Source: JBFMFB01 sp040752115
GTDB lineage: Bacteria > Pseudomonadota > Gammaproteobacteria > Burkholderiales > Sulfuricellaceae
Length of the DNA stretch: 49,736 nt
NCBI GenBank assembly: GCA_040752115.1
Contig: JBFMFB010000016.1
Coordinates: forward strand, 1-49,736
Direction: 5' to 3'
This document shows positions 7,745 to 15,167 of the stretch, in pieces. The position numbers and the translations under genes were made by a program. Each line of letters opens with the position of its first letter. Within the stretch, counting starts at the first letter, position 1. Under the pieces are notes generated by a model. The model was not told the origin of the DNA. It made no database searches and worked only from the letters and a program-made list of their open reading frames with translations.

Positions 7745-8083
7745 GCGTTGGGCCTGTGATCAGGCAATCGCGCGTCCTTCGCATATCGTTGCAGTCCAAC
7801 GCAGTGTGGCGCAGCCCCTTGAAAACTACGCTCGCACACGACTAGCTATGCCCCAGTATGCGATCCGATTTCGTGGGGCAAATTTGGGGCAATTTGAGCG
7901 CCAAACCATGCCCATCTATGCCAATTCGACCTCTGTGAGGCGATCGCCGTCATCCGTATAACTCGTTGCTGCAAAAGAAAAAAGTCGATCTCTGGCAGCG
8001 CACCGAGTTAGTGTCCCAACACAATCGGGGTGTGGTGTGCCAGTTCGGCGTTTCCGGCATGCGGCGAGTTCATCGGGGCAAAA
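7745..8083. other. Non-coding edge of the accessory region with TGGGGCA boxes
   Basis: 339 bases without a credible gene. TGCCCCA at 7849-7855 is inverted relative to two direct TGGGGCA copies at 7874-7880 and 7885-7891, and a further CGGGGCA lies at 8074-8080 at the end of suhB. Closely spaced boxes of this sort are often seen around tyrosine-recombinase attachment regions. There is no integrase gene and no tRNA here, so an attachment site is only suggested. No clear intrinsic terminator for the ATPase gene was found. Confidence 0.45.
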
Positions 8084-8878
8084 CTATTTGAGCTTGTCGG
8101 TCAGGTGTGGCGCGATGGTCTGCAGCAGTTGCGCAAAGATCTTCGGGTTGCCGGCAACGATGTTGCCGCTTTGCAGATAGCCTTCATTGCCGTGGAAATC
8201 GCCGACCAGGCCGCCCGCCTCCTGGACCAGCAGGCAGCCCGCGGCGATGTCCCACGGGGAGAGGCCGATTTCCCAGAAGCCGTCGAAGCGGCCAGCGGCG
8301 GTGTAGGCAAGGTCCAGCGCGGCGGAGCCGGGACGCCGCACGCCGGCGGTTTTCTGCACCATGTCGCGGAACATTCCCAGGTAGGCATCGAGATGGGTGA
8401 AGTCGCGAAAAGGGAAGCCGGTGCCGATCAGGGCGTCGGCGAGCTGGGTGCGCTTGCCGACGCGGATGCGGCGGTCGTTGAGAAAAGCGCCGCGCCCGCG
8501 CGAGGCGGTGAACAGGTCGTTGCGGGCCGGGTCGTAGATCACCGCCTGCGATAGCGTGCCCTTGTGCAGCAGCGCGATGGACACGGCGTATTGCGGGAAG
8601 CCGTGCAGGAAATTGGTGGTGCCGTCGAGCGGATCGATGATCCACTGGTATTCGGAGTCGCCCTGAGCGCCGCTCTCTTCTGCTAGAATCGCGTGCTCCG
8701 GGTAGGCGGCGAGCAGGGTTTCGATGATCGCGGCTTCGGCGGCGCGGTCCACTTCGCTTACGAAGTCGTTGCGGCTTTTGTGCTTGACCGTCAGCGCGTC
8801 GAGGTCGAAAGAGGCGCGGTTGATGATGCCGCCGGCGCGGCGCGCGGCCTTTACCGCGATGGTGAGCATGGGGTGCAT
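8084..8878 (-). CDS. suhB: Inositol-1-monophosphatase family protein SuhB
   Basis: 264 aa, the usual length. Metal-binding motifs of the lithium-sensitive phosphatase superfamily are present: EESG (first site), WIIDPLDGTTNFLHGFP (central DPxDGT) and WDIAAGCLLVQEAGG near the C-terminus. It hydrolyses inositol phosphates; in enterobacteria SuhB also binds RNA polymerase and Nus factors and aids rRNA transcription complexes. The start at 8878 (MHPMLTIAVKAARRAG) matches the family; a longer open frame running antisense to trmJ is not part of the gene. It is divergent from trmJ with 60 bases between the two starts. This is the first core gene right of the accessory region. Confidence 0.95.
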   Translation of the reverse strand: MHPMLTIAVKAARRAGGIINRASFDLDALTVKHKSRNDFVSEVDRAAEAAIIETLLAAYPEHAILAEESGAQGDSEYQWIIDPLDGTTNFLHGFPQYAVSIALLHKGTLSQAVIYDPARNDLFTASRGRGAFLNDRRIRVGKRTQLADALIGTGFPFRDFTHLDAYLGMFRDMVQKTAGVRRPGSAALDLAYTAAGRFDGFWEIGLSPWDIAAGCLLVQEAGGLVGDFHGNEGYLQSGNIVAGNPKIFAQLLQTIAPHLTDKLK

Positions 8879-8938
8879 GGGAATCCGTGGGAGTTTTAAG
8901 GAACGAAAAAAACACGCTATTTTAATGTGATTCGGCCA

Positions 8939-9661
8939 ATGAATAAACCTGTTTTCCTGGACAACATCCGCATCGTGCTGAGCCACACCACCCATCCCGG
9001 CAATATCGGCGGCGCCGCGCGCGCCATGAAGACGATGGGATTGAGCCGGCTGGCGCTGGTCAGCCCCAAGTGTTTCCCCGACCCCCAGGCGGAGGCGATG
9101 GCCAGCGGCGCCGTCGACGTGCTGGAGGAGGCGGCCGTGTGCGCCACCCTGGACGAGGCGCTGGCGGGGACGGTGCTGGCGGTCGGACTGACGGCCAGGC
9201 GGCGCGATCTGTCCCATTCCATGCTGACGGTGCGCGAAGCGGCGCCGCAGATCATGGAGGCGGCGGCGCAGGCTCCGGTGGCGGTGGTGCTGGGCACGGA
9301 AATGTCCGGGTTGACCAACTCGGAGCTGGACAGGTGCCAGTTGCTGGCCACCATCCCTGCCAATCCGGACTACAGCTCGCTCAATCTGGCTGCCGCGGTG
9401 CAGATCGTGGCCTACGAACTGCGCCAGGCGCTGCCGGAGCTGCCGCTGCCGGCCGAAACCCCGCGCGAGCTTGCCAGCTTCGAGGAGATCGAGCATTTCT
9501 ACCGGCATCTGGAGCAGACGCTGCTCGCCACCGGCTTCCTCAACCCCAAGCAGCCCGGACGCCTGATGCAGAGGCTGCGCCGGCTGTTTGCGCGGGCACG
9601 GCTGGAAAAGGAGGAAGTCAATATCCTCCGGGGCATTCTGGCCGCCAGGAACAATAACTGA
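8939..9661 (+). CDS. trmJ: tRNA (cytidine/uridine-2'-O-)-methyltransferase TrmJ
   Basis: 240 aa SPOUT-fold methyltransferase. The N-terminus (IRIVLSHTTHPGNIGGAARAMKTMGL) carries motif 1 with the conserved Asn/Arg. The knotted SAM site is seen as VVLGTEMSGLTNSELDRC and IPANPDYSSLNLAAAVQIVAYEL. The C-terminal extension of about 80 residues is the family's dimerisation and tRNA-binding tail. It methylates the ribose at position 32 of the tRNA anticodon loop using S-adenosylmethionine. ATG 8939 is preferred over an in-frame GTG 12 bases earlier because the family begins there; neither has a clear Shine-Dalgarno. In many proteobacteria trmJ precedes iscR, as here with cysE in between. Confidence 0.95.
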   Translation: MNKPVFLDNIRIVLSHTTHPGNIGGAARAMKTMGLSRLALVSPKCFPDPQAEAMASGAVDVLEEAAVCATLDEALAGTVLAVGLTARRRDLSHSMLTVREAAPQIMEAAAQAPVAVVLGTEMSGLTNSELDRCQLLATIPANPDYSSLNLAAAVQIVAYELRQALPELPLPAETPRELASFEEIEHFYRHLEQTLLATGFLNPKQPGRLMQRLRRLFARARLEKEEVNILRGILAARNNN

Positions 9662-9707
9662 CCAAATCGCTAAGGTATGGCATAATTTCCGGCTTGGAAA
9701 AATCCTG

Positions 9708-10457
9708 ATGTTCAAACGTTTGCGCGAAGACATCGCGGTCGTGTTCGAACGCGACCCGGCTGCCCGGTCGTGGTGGGAGATATTGACCACCTACCCCGGC
9801 ATGCACGCCATCCTGATTCACCGCCTGACCCATCGCCTGTGGCGCTGGCGGTTCTACTGGCTGGGCCGGTTCACTGCACATCTGGCGCGGTGGCTGACCG
9901 GCATCGAAATCCATCCGGGGGCCGTGATCGGCCGGCGGGTTTTCATTGACCACGGCATGGGCGTGGTGATCGGGGAGACGGCGGAAATCGGCGACGACTC
10001 CACGCTCTACCACGGTGTGACGCTGGGCGGAACTTCGTGGAAGAAAGGAAAGCGCCACCCGACATTGGGCAAGGGCGTGGTGATAGGCGCAGGCGCCAAG
10101 ATTCTTGGGCCGATCAGCGTCGGCGACGGCGCCAAGATCGGCTCCAACGCTGTGGTGGTGAAGGACGTTCCGGCGGGCGCCACGGCAGTCGGTATCCCGG
10201 CACGCATCCTCGACGACGAGGCGGCCAGACGCGAGCAGCACGCGAAGAAGATCGGCTTTTCCGCCTATGCCATCAGCGAGGACATGAACGATCCGGTGGC
10301 CAAGGCGATACACGGCCTGCTGGACCACACCGTCTTCATCGACCACCGTATCGAACTGATCCTGGCGCAGTTGAAGAAGCTCGGGGGCGAGGTGGCCGAC
10401 GAGGCCGCGGCAACCGACAAGTTCGACGCCGGTTATTTGAATAAAATAGTTGACTGA
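9708..10457 (+). CDS. cysE: Serine O-acetyltransferase
   Basis: 249 aa. The N-terminal helical SATase region (MFKRLREDIAVVFERDPAARSWWEILTTYPG) is followed by left-handed parallel beta-helix hexapeptide repeats from about residue 62 to 165. The active-site segment IHPGAVIGRRVFIDHGMGVVIGETAEIGDD and the 'TLGGTSWKKGKRHPTLG' loop, with the catalytic His/Asp, are both intact. It transfers acetyl from acetyl-CoA to L-serine, the first committed step of cysteine synthesis. The C-terminus is about 80 residues longer than the minimal enzyme and runs into the iscR promoter: the operator begins 12 bases before the stop. Its position beside the isc operon links cysteine supply to Fe-S assembly. Confidence 0.95.
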   Translation: MFKRLREDIAVVFERDPAARSWWEILTTYPGMHAILIHRLTHRLWRWRFYWLGRFTAHLARWLTGIEIHPGAVIGRRVFIDHGMGVVIGETAEIGDDSTLYHGVTLGGTSWKKGKRHPTLGKGVVIGAGAKILGPISVGDGAKIGSNAVVVKDVPAGATAVGIPARILDDEAARREQHAKKIGFSAYAISEDMNDPVAKAIHGLLDHTVFIDHRIELILAQLKKLGGEVADEAAATDKFDAGYLNKIVD

Positions 10458-10478
10458 AAATGTCGGGTTTTATATAGT
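10446..10478 (+). promoter_or_regulatory. isc operon sigma70 promoter overlapped by type 1 IscR site
   Basis: The promoter is TTGACT (10450-10455), 17 bp, TATAGT (10473-10478). Over it, bases 10446-10470 fit the Fe-S-IscR type 1 consensus: ATA-S-YY-GACT-R-WWW, then (Y)AGTC-RR-S-TAT. Here the left half is exact (ATAGTTGACTGAAA); the right half reads ATGTCGGGTTT, with small departures. Bound [2Fe-2S]-IscR would occlude the -35 element, giving negative feedback. The site overlaps the last codons of cysE. Confidence 0.85.
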
Positions 10479-10522
10479 GGCGCCTCATAATTTTTGCAAT
10501 TCACTGTCGAAATGAGGCCATC

Positions 10523-10996
10523 ATGCGTTTGACGACCAAAGGACGTTTTGCGGTTACTGCGATGATCGACCTGGCGCTGCGCCACGGCGACGGGCCGGTG
10601 ACGCTGGCGGGGATCAGCGAGCGCCAGAAGATTTCCCTCTCTTATCTCGAGCAGCTGTTTGGCAAGCTGCGCCGGCACGGAATCGTGGAAAGCGTGCGCG
10701 GGCCCGGCGGCGGTTATTGCTTGGCCAAGGGCTTGGGCGAGATATCGGTGGCCGACATCATCCAGGCGGTGGACGAGCCGCTCGATGCGACCAAATGCGG
10801 CGGGATGGGCAACTGCCACGACGACCATGAATGCATGACGCACGACCTGTGGATCAACCTGAACAGGCGGATTCTCGACTACCTGGCGTCGGTGAAGCTG
10901 GCGCAGCTGGTCGCCGCTCAGCGGGGGGGAGCCGTCCAGCCGCTGTTCGACCGCCGCGGCCGGAAAAACCGGGACGAGAACGCGGTTCCGGTATAG
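10523..10996 (+). CDS. iscR: Fe-S cluster-sensing transcription regulator IscR
   Basis: 157 aa Rrf2-family regulator. The N-terminal winged helix starts MRLTTKGRFAVTAMIDLA, and the wing contains 'VRGPGGGYCLAKG'. The [2Fe-2S] ligands fall exactly at C92, C98, C104 and H107 (segment KCGGMGNCHDDHECMTHDLW), the same numbering as E. coli IscR. Holo-IscR represses the isc operon through type 1 sites; apo-IscR acts at type 2 sites. Here the type 1 site overlaps the promoter just upstream, so autorepression is expected. The last ~25 residues are basic and variable. It is the first gene of the operon, 25 bases before the nifS-like gene. Confidence 0.97.
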   Translation: MRLTTKGRFAVTAMIDLALRHGDGPVTLAGISERQKISLSYLEQLFGKLRRHGIVESVRGPGGGYCLAKGLGEISVADIIQAVDEPLDATKCGGMGNCHDDHECMTHDLWINLNRRILDYLASVKLAQLVAAQRGGAVQPLFDRRGRKNRDENAVPV

Positions 10997-11021
10997 GGAG
11001 TGACGCCCGGCTGGTTTGACC

Positions 11022-12167
11022 ATGGAGCCCGTCTATCTGGACCATAATGCCACCACACCGCTGGATGAGGCGGTGCTGGCGGCGATGCAGCCTTATTTCC
11101 GGCAGCATTTCGGCAATCCCTCGAGCCGGCATGAGCTTGGGCGCGCCGCCCGCAAGGCGGTGGACGAGGCGCGCGAGCGGGTGGCGGCGGCCGTCGGCGC
11201 GCATCCCTCACAGGTGGTTTTTACCAGTGGCGGCACGGAGGCGAACAACCTTGCCATCAAGGGCATCGCCGCTGGCCTGCCTTCATCGCAGGTTGCGGTG
11301 AGCGGCATCGAGCATCCGTCCGTCGCAAAGCCGGCACAGGAATTGCAGAGCCGCGGCTGGAAGCTGCGGCGGCTGGTGACGGCCGGCGACGGCCGGCTGG
11401 ACATGGCGGACCTCGAGCAGGCAGTGCGCGAGCCCAACGGCCTGGTCTCGGTGATGCTGGCCAACAACGAGACCGGCGTGGTGCAGGACTTGGCGGCGGT
11501 TGTGGAGTGCGCGCGCGCCGAAGGGGCATGGGTGCATACCGACGCGGTGCAGGCGCTGGGCAAGATGTCGGTGGATTTCGCGGCGCTGGGCGTGCACGCG
11601 ATGAGCCTTTCCGGGCACAAGATTTACGGCCCCAAGGGCGTCGGCGCGCTGGTGGTGGACAAGCGGCTGGAAGTGGCGCCGCTGATCACCGGCGGCGGCC
11701 ACGAAAAAGGGCTGCGTGCCGGCACCGAGAACGTGCCGGCGATCGTCGGTTTCGGCCTGGCGTGCGAACTGGCGGTGAAGCGGTTGCAGGAAGATTCGGC
11801 TCGGCTTGCCGGACTGCGCCAGCGGCTGGAGGACGGTTTGAACGCGGCGGGCGCGGTGCTCTTCGGCAAGGGCGCGCCGCGTTTGCCCAATACGAGTTTT
11901 TTCGCCTTCCCTGGCATCGAGGGCGAAACCCTCCTGATGGCGCTGGACCGCGCGGGTTTCGAGGTGGCAAGCGGTTCCGCCTGTTCCAGCGGCAGCGCGG
12001 AACCGAGCCCGGTGCTGCTGGCGATGGGCGTGGAGCCTGCCCTGGCAAAAGGCGCGGTCCGCGTCAGCCTGGGGCGGAATGACACCTTGGGGCAGGTGGA
12101 CGAATTTATTGCGGCGTTGCAACGCGAGCTGCAGCGCTTGAAGAGCTTGTCGGCAATCGCAATATGA
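11022..12167 (+). CDS. Cysteine desulfurase, NifS-like (second desulfurase of the isc operon)
   Basis: 381 aa PLP-dependent class V aminotransferase fold. The internal aldimine Lys is K200 in SLSGHKIYGPKG. The catalytic Cys is C321 in SGSACSSGSAEPS, a long mobile loop of group I desulfurases. It removes sulfur from cysteine to give alanine and a persulfide. ATG 11022 (MEPVYLDHNATTPLDEAV) is preferred over an in-frame TTG six bases upstream. It is clearly different from the IscS that follows: 'YLDHNATTP' rather than 'YLDYSATTP', and ACSSGSAEPS rather than ACTSASLEPS. It is therefore an ancient paralog, not a recent duplicate. The physiological acceptor is unknown. Confidence 0.92.
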   Translation: MEPVYLDHNATTPLDEAVLAAMQPYFRQHFGNPSSRHELGRAARKAVDEARERVAAAVGAHPSQVVFTSGGTEANNLAIKGIAAGLPSSQVAVSGIEHPSVAKPAQELQSRGWKLRRLVTAGDGRLDMADLEQAVREPNGLVSVMLANNETGVVQDLAAVVECARAEGAWVHTDAVQALGKMSVDFAALGVHAMSLSGHKIYGPKGVGALVVDKRLEVAPLITGGGHEKGLRAGTENVPAIVGFGLACELAVKRLQEDSARLAGLRQRLEDGLNAAGAVLFGKGAPRLPNTSFFAFPGIEGETLLMALDRAGFEVASGSACSSGSAEPSPVLLAMGVEPALAKGAVRVSLGRNDTLGQVDEFIAALQRELQRLKSLSAIAI

Positions 12168-12218
12168 GAAGCCGGGTTTGACGGTTTCCAAACAGTTGAG
12201 ATGGAGAAATTCAAGGTT

Positions 12219-13430
12219 ATGGTGAAGCTGCCTATTTATCTGGATTACTCGGCGACCACGCCGGTTGATCCGCGGGTTGCCGAAGCGATGATTCCGTATC
12301 TGACGGAGAAGTTCGGCAACCCCGCCAGCCGTTCCCATGCGTTCGGCTGGGAAGCCGAGCAGGCGGTGGAGAACGCGCGCGAGGAAGTGGCGAAGCTGGT
12401 CAATTGCGATCCCAAGGAAATCATCTGGACTTCAGGCGCGACCGAATCGAACAACCTCGCCATCAAGGGTGCCGCCCATTTTTACCAGAGCAAGGGCAAG
12501 CACCTCATTACCGTCAAGACCGAGCACAAGGCGGTGATCGACACCATGCGCGAGCTGGAGCGGCAGGGGTTCGAAGTCACCTATCTCGCTCCAGAGGAAA
12601 ACGGCCTGCTGGACCTGGAGAAATTCAAGGCGGCGGTCCGGCCGGACACCCTTCTCGCCTCGGTGATGCTGGTCAACAACGAGATCGGCGTGATCCAGGA
12701 CGTGGCTGCGATCGGCGAAATCTGCCGCGGCAAGGGAGTCATCTTTCATGTGGACGCCGCCCAGGCCACCGGCAAGGTGGCGATCGATCTGCAGAATCTC
12801 AAGGTCGATCTGATGTCCTTTTCCGCCCACAAAACCTACGGCCCCAAGGGCATCGGCGCGCTGTTCGTGCGCCGCAAGCCGCGCATCCGGCTGGAAGCGC
12901 AGATGCACGGCGGCGGCCACGAGCGCGGCTTCCGTTCCGGCACGCTGGCCACCCACCAGATCGTCGGCATGGGCGAAGCCTTCCGCATCGCCCGCGAGGA
13001 GATGGGCGCCGAAAACGAGCGCATCCGCTTCCTGCGCGACAAGCTGCTCACCGGGCTGGAAGATATCGAGGAAATCTACCTCAACGGCGATCTGGCGCAG
13101 CGCGTTCCCCACAACCTCAACATCAGCTTCAATTTCGTCGAGGGCGAATCGCTGATGATGGCGGTCAAGGACCTTGCAGTGTCCTCCGGTTCCGCCTGCA
13201 CCTCCGCCAGCCTTGAGCCGTCCTACGTGCTCAAGGCCCTGGGCCGCAGCGACGAGCTGGCGCACAGCTCGATCCGGTTCTCCATCGGCCGCTTCACCAC
13301 CGAGGAGGAAATCGACTATGCGGTCGAACTATTGAAGAAAAAAATCGCCAAATTGCGCGAATTATCCCCGTTATGGGAGATGTATCAGGACGGCATCGAC
13401 CTCGATACGGTGCAGTGGGCGGCGCACTAG
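12219..13430 (+). CDS. iscS: Cysteine desulfurase IscS
   Basis: 403 aa, one shorter than E. coli IscS. The PLP Lys is K205 (FSAHKTYGPKG). The persulfide Cys is C327 in SSGSACTSASLEPSYVLKALG. The C-terminus LSPLWEMYQDGIDLDTVQWAAH is the conserved IscU-binding tail. IscS supplies sulfur to IscU for Fe-S clusters and to other acceptors, including tRNA thiolation enzymes. The start MVKLPIYLDYSATTP at 12219 matches the family and has GGAGAAA 9 bases upstream; another ATG 18 bases earlier has no Shine-Dalgarno. The gene is followed by a hairpin-forming repeat before iscU. Confidence 0.97.
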   Translation: MVKLPIYLDYSATTPVDPRVAEAMIPYLTEKFGNPASRSHAFGWEAEQAVENAREEVAKLVNCDPKEIIWTSGATESNNLAIKGAAHFYQSKGKHLITVKTEHKAVIDTMRELERQGFEVTYLAPEENGLLDLEKFKAAVRPDTLLASVMLVNNEIGVIQDVAAIGEICRGKGVIFHVDAAQATGKVAIDLQNLKVDLMSFSAHKTYGPKGIGALFVRRKPRIRLEAQMHGGGHERGFRSGTLATHQIVGMGEAFRIAREEMGAENERIRFLRDKLLTGLEDIEEIYLNGDLAQRVPHNLNISFNFVEGESLMMAVKDLAVSSGSACTSASLEPSYVLKALGRSDELAHSSIRFSIGRFTTEEEIDYAVELLKKKIAKLRELSPLWEMYQDGIDLDTVQWAAH

Positions 13431-13432
13431 AT

Positions 13433-13525
13433 TCGAAGGCTGAAGGATGAGGGCTGAAGGATGAATGGGAGCGCTTGTGGGCGCACGAGCCGCTTCATCC
13501 TTCCGCCTTCCGCCTTCATCCTTGA
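13433..13525. repeat. Heptad-repeat inverted element between iscS and iscU
   Basis: The left arm (about 13436-13467) is built of GAAGGCT, GAAGGAT, GAGGGCT, GAAGGAT heptads. The right arm (about 13494-13523) is built of CTTCATC, CTTCCGC, CTTCCGC, CTTCATC. The arms are complementary and would form a long imperfect hairpin in the iscS-iscU transcript. The right-arm unit CTTCCGC is the same 7-mer that is tandemly repeated before flgB at 29361. A short T-run follows (13527-13533), so partial termination or RNA processing is possible. Confidence 0.75.
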
Positions 13526-13548
13526 CTTTTTTTCGGAGAAAAAAGGCT

Positions 13549-13962
13549 ATGGCATACAGCGAAAAAGTACTGGATCACTATGAGCATCCGCGCAACGTCG
13601 GCTCGTTCGGCAAGGACGAGGAGGGCGTGGCCACGGGCATGGTGGGCGCGCCGGCGTGCGGCGACGTGATGAAGCTGCAGATCAAGGTGAACGAAGAGGG
13701 CGTCATCGAAGACGCCAAGTTCAAGACCTACGGCTGCGGCTCGGCGATCGCTTCGTCTTCGCTGGTGACGGAGTGGGTCAAAGGCAAGACGCTGGATCAG
13801 GCGCTGGAGATCAAGAACACCCAGATCGCCGAGGAGCTGGCCTTGCCGCCGGTGAAGATCCACTGCTCGATCCTGGCGGAAGACGCGATCAAGGCGGCGG
13901 TGGCGGATTACCGCAGCAAGCATGGACAAGCGGCCGAAGAAAAAGCGGCCGGCAACGGATAA
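13549..13962 (+). CDS. iscU: Fe-S cluster assembly scaffold IscU
   Basis: 137 aa. It has the three scaffold cysteines: C37 (APACGD), C63 (TYGCGSAIASS) and C106 (IHCSILAEDAI), plus the conserved Asp39. The LPPVK peptide at 99-103 is the HscA chaperone recognition motif, matching hscBA downstream. IscU receives sulfur from IscS and assembles [2Fe-2S] clusters for transfer. ATG 13549 follows GGAGAAAA. The last ~12 residues (QAAEEKAAGNG) extend slightly beyond E. coli IscU. It is flanked on both sides by hairpin-forming repeat elements. Confidence 0.97.
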   Translation: MAYSEKVLDHYEHPRNVGSFGKDEEGVATGMVGAPACGDVMKLQIKVNEEGVIEDAKFKTYGCGSAIASSSLVTEWVKGKTLDQALEIKNTQIAEELALPPVKIHCSILAEDAIKAAVADYRSKHGQAAEEKAAGNG

Positions 13963-13972
13963 CTCATTTTTT

Positions 13973-14092
13973 AGCCACGAATTTACACGAATGTTCACGA
14001 ATCATTCAGGATGTCCCCATGCATCTGTGCTCACCGGCGATGGGCTGAAAATCCGCGACATCGAATTGTTTTTATTCGTGTCATTCGTGGCT
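13973..14092. repeat. CACGAAT-type inverted repeat between iscU and iscA
   Basis: The arms are AGCCACGAATTTACACGAAT (13973-13992) and ATTCGTGTCATTCGTGGCT (14074-14092). They are complementary but for one bulged/mismatched position, with about 80 bases between. CACGAAT also recurs as a direct motif in the left arm. The 'AGCCACGAAT..CACGAAT' pattern is a dispersed intergenic element known by sight from many proteobacterial genomes. It lies inside the transcribed isc operon. Confidence 0.8.
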
Positions 14093-14128
14093 GACTAACG
14101 TTTTTAGGCTCATCTCAAGGAGAGAAAC

Positions 14129-14452
14129 ATGGCAATCACATTGACGGAAAACGCGGCGAAACACGTACAGAATTTCATCACCAAGCGCGGCAAGGGCGTC
14201 GGCCTGCGGGTCGGGGTGCGCACCTCCGGCTGCTCGGGGATGGCCTACACCCTGGAATTTGCCGACGAGCTGGCGGAAGGGGATCAGGTGTTCGAAAGCC
14301 ACGGCGTAAAAGTGCTGATCGACCCGAAAAGCCTGACGTATCTTGACGGCACCGAGCTGGACTACACCCGCGAGGGGTTGAACGAGGGATTCAAGTTCAA
14401 CAACCCCAACGTCAAGGCCAGCTGTGGCTGCGGCGAAAGCTTCAGCGTCTGA
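14129..14452 (+). CDS. iscA: Fe-S cluster carrier / iron-binding protein IscA
   Basis: 107 aa A-type carrier. The three conserved cysteines are C35 (VRTSGCSGMAY) and the C-terminal pair C99 and C101 (ASCGCGESFSV). The length equals E. coli IscA. It binds iron or a transferred [2Fe-2S]/[4Fe-4S] cluster and passes it to apo-proteins. ATG 14129 follows AAGGAGAG about 7 bases upstream. It lies after the CACGAAT inverted repeat and 31 bases before hscB. Confidence 0.97.
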   Translation: MAITLTENAAKHVQNFITKRGKGVGLRVGVRTSGCSGMAYTLEFADELAEGDQVFESHGVKVLIDPKSLTYLDGTELDYTREGLNEGFKFNNPNVKASCGCGESFSV

Positions 14453-14483
14453 CCGAAAGGGGCAGCGGGCAGCCGGTCCGTCG

Positions 14484-15020
14484 ATGACGAATTACGATTT
14501 CAGCCAAAGCCATTTCGAGCTGTTCGGCCTGCCGCCCGCGTTTCAGCTCGATCCGGAACGCCTGGAGCACAGCTACCGCGAAATCCAGTTGCGCGTTCAC
14601 CCCGACAAGTTTGCCCACCTCGGCGAGCAGGAACGCAGGCTCTCCATGCAGTGGGCGACTCATGCCAACGAGGCCTACCAGACGCTGAAGAAGCCGCTCA
14701 GCCGGGCGCGGTATCTGCTGCATCTGCACGGTGTGGATACCCAGGAGGACACCAACACCGCGATGCCGCCCGAGTTCCTGATGCGCCAGATGGAATGGCG
14801 CGAGGCGATCGGGGAGGCGCGGGAATCGCAGGATGCGGCCGGGCTGGAGCACCTCCACCACCGGCTGACGGTGGAAATGCGCGAACAGCAGGCGCGACTG
14901 GGGCACCTGCTGGATGCCGAGAAAAACTACCCGGAAGCGGCGGCGCTGGTGCGTGAGCTGCGCTTCATGGAGAAGCTGGCGGAGGAAGTGGACCGCGCGC
15001 TGGAGATTCTGGAAGAATGA
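14484..15020 (+). CDS. hscB: Co-chaperone HscB (Hsc20)
   Basis: 178 aa J-protein. The J-domain covers residues about 5-75 with HPD at 39-41 (RVHPDKFAHLGEQE). The C-terminal three-helix domain (about 85-178) that binds IscU follows, including RYLLHLHGVD and PPEFLMRQMEWREAI. HscB delivers IscU to the Hsp70 HscA and stimulates its ATPase. ATG 14484 (MTNYDFSQSHFELFGLP) matches the family; longer in-frame extensions into iscA are not supported. It is separated from hscA by 147 bases that carry inverted repeats. Confidence 0.96.
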   Translation: MTNYDFSQSHFELFGLPPAFQLDPERLEHSYREIQLRVHPDKFAHLGEQERRLSMQWATHANEAYQTLKKPLSRARYLLHLHGVDTQEDTNTAMPPEFLMRQMEWREAIGEARESQDAAGLEHLHHRLTVEMREQQARLGHLLDAEKNYPEAAALVRELRFMEKLAEEVDRALEILEE

Positions 15021-15026
15021 GAAAAT

Positions 15027-15120
15027 CGGCTGAAGCAGCCGCATAGGGCGGCCCATGGCCGCTGTGGCGGGCGCGGCCCGCCCTATGGGTTCCTTCCAAA
15101 CGGCTCGCGGCCATGGGCCG
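15027..15120. repeat. Overlapping inverted repeats between hscB and hscA
   Basis: Three stems are seen. GGCTG...CAGCC is at about 15028-15040. CATAGGGCGG (15042-15051) pairs with CCGCCCTATG (15078-15087). CGGCCCATGGCCGC (15049-15062) pairs perfectly with GCGGCCATGGGCCG (15107-15120). The last two share 15049-15051, so their full forms exclude each other. No T-run follows, so a simple terminator is unlikely; a REP-like RNA-stability element is more likely. Confidence 0.75.
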
Positions 15121-15167
15121 ATTGTTTCGCTAACCCGCCTACCTGTTTAAATAGACTGCTAAGAACA

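Noticed and set aside
7677..7961. Possible integrase remnant at the island edge
   Set aside because: The 94-codon frame overlaps the ATPase gene end and shows no tyrosine-recombinase catalytic motif.
8084..9790. A long minus-strand open frame (568 codons) fusing suhB to sequence antisense to trmJ
   Set aside because: The added 300 residues are His/Arg/Gln-rich antisense translation of trmJ and the start of cysE; SuhB has its normal start at 8878.
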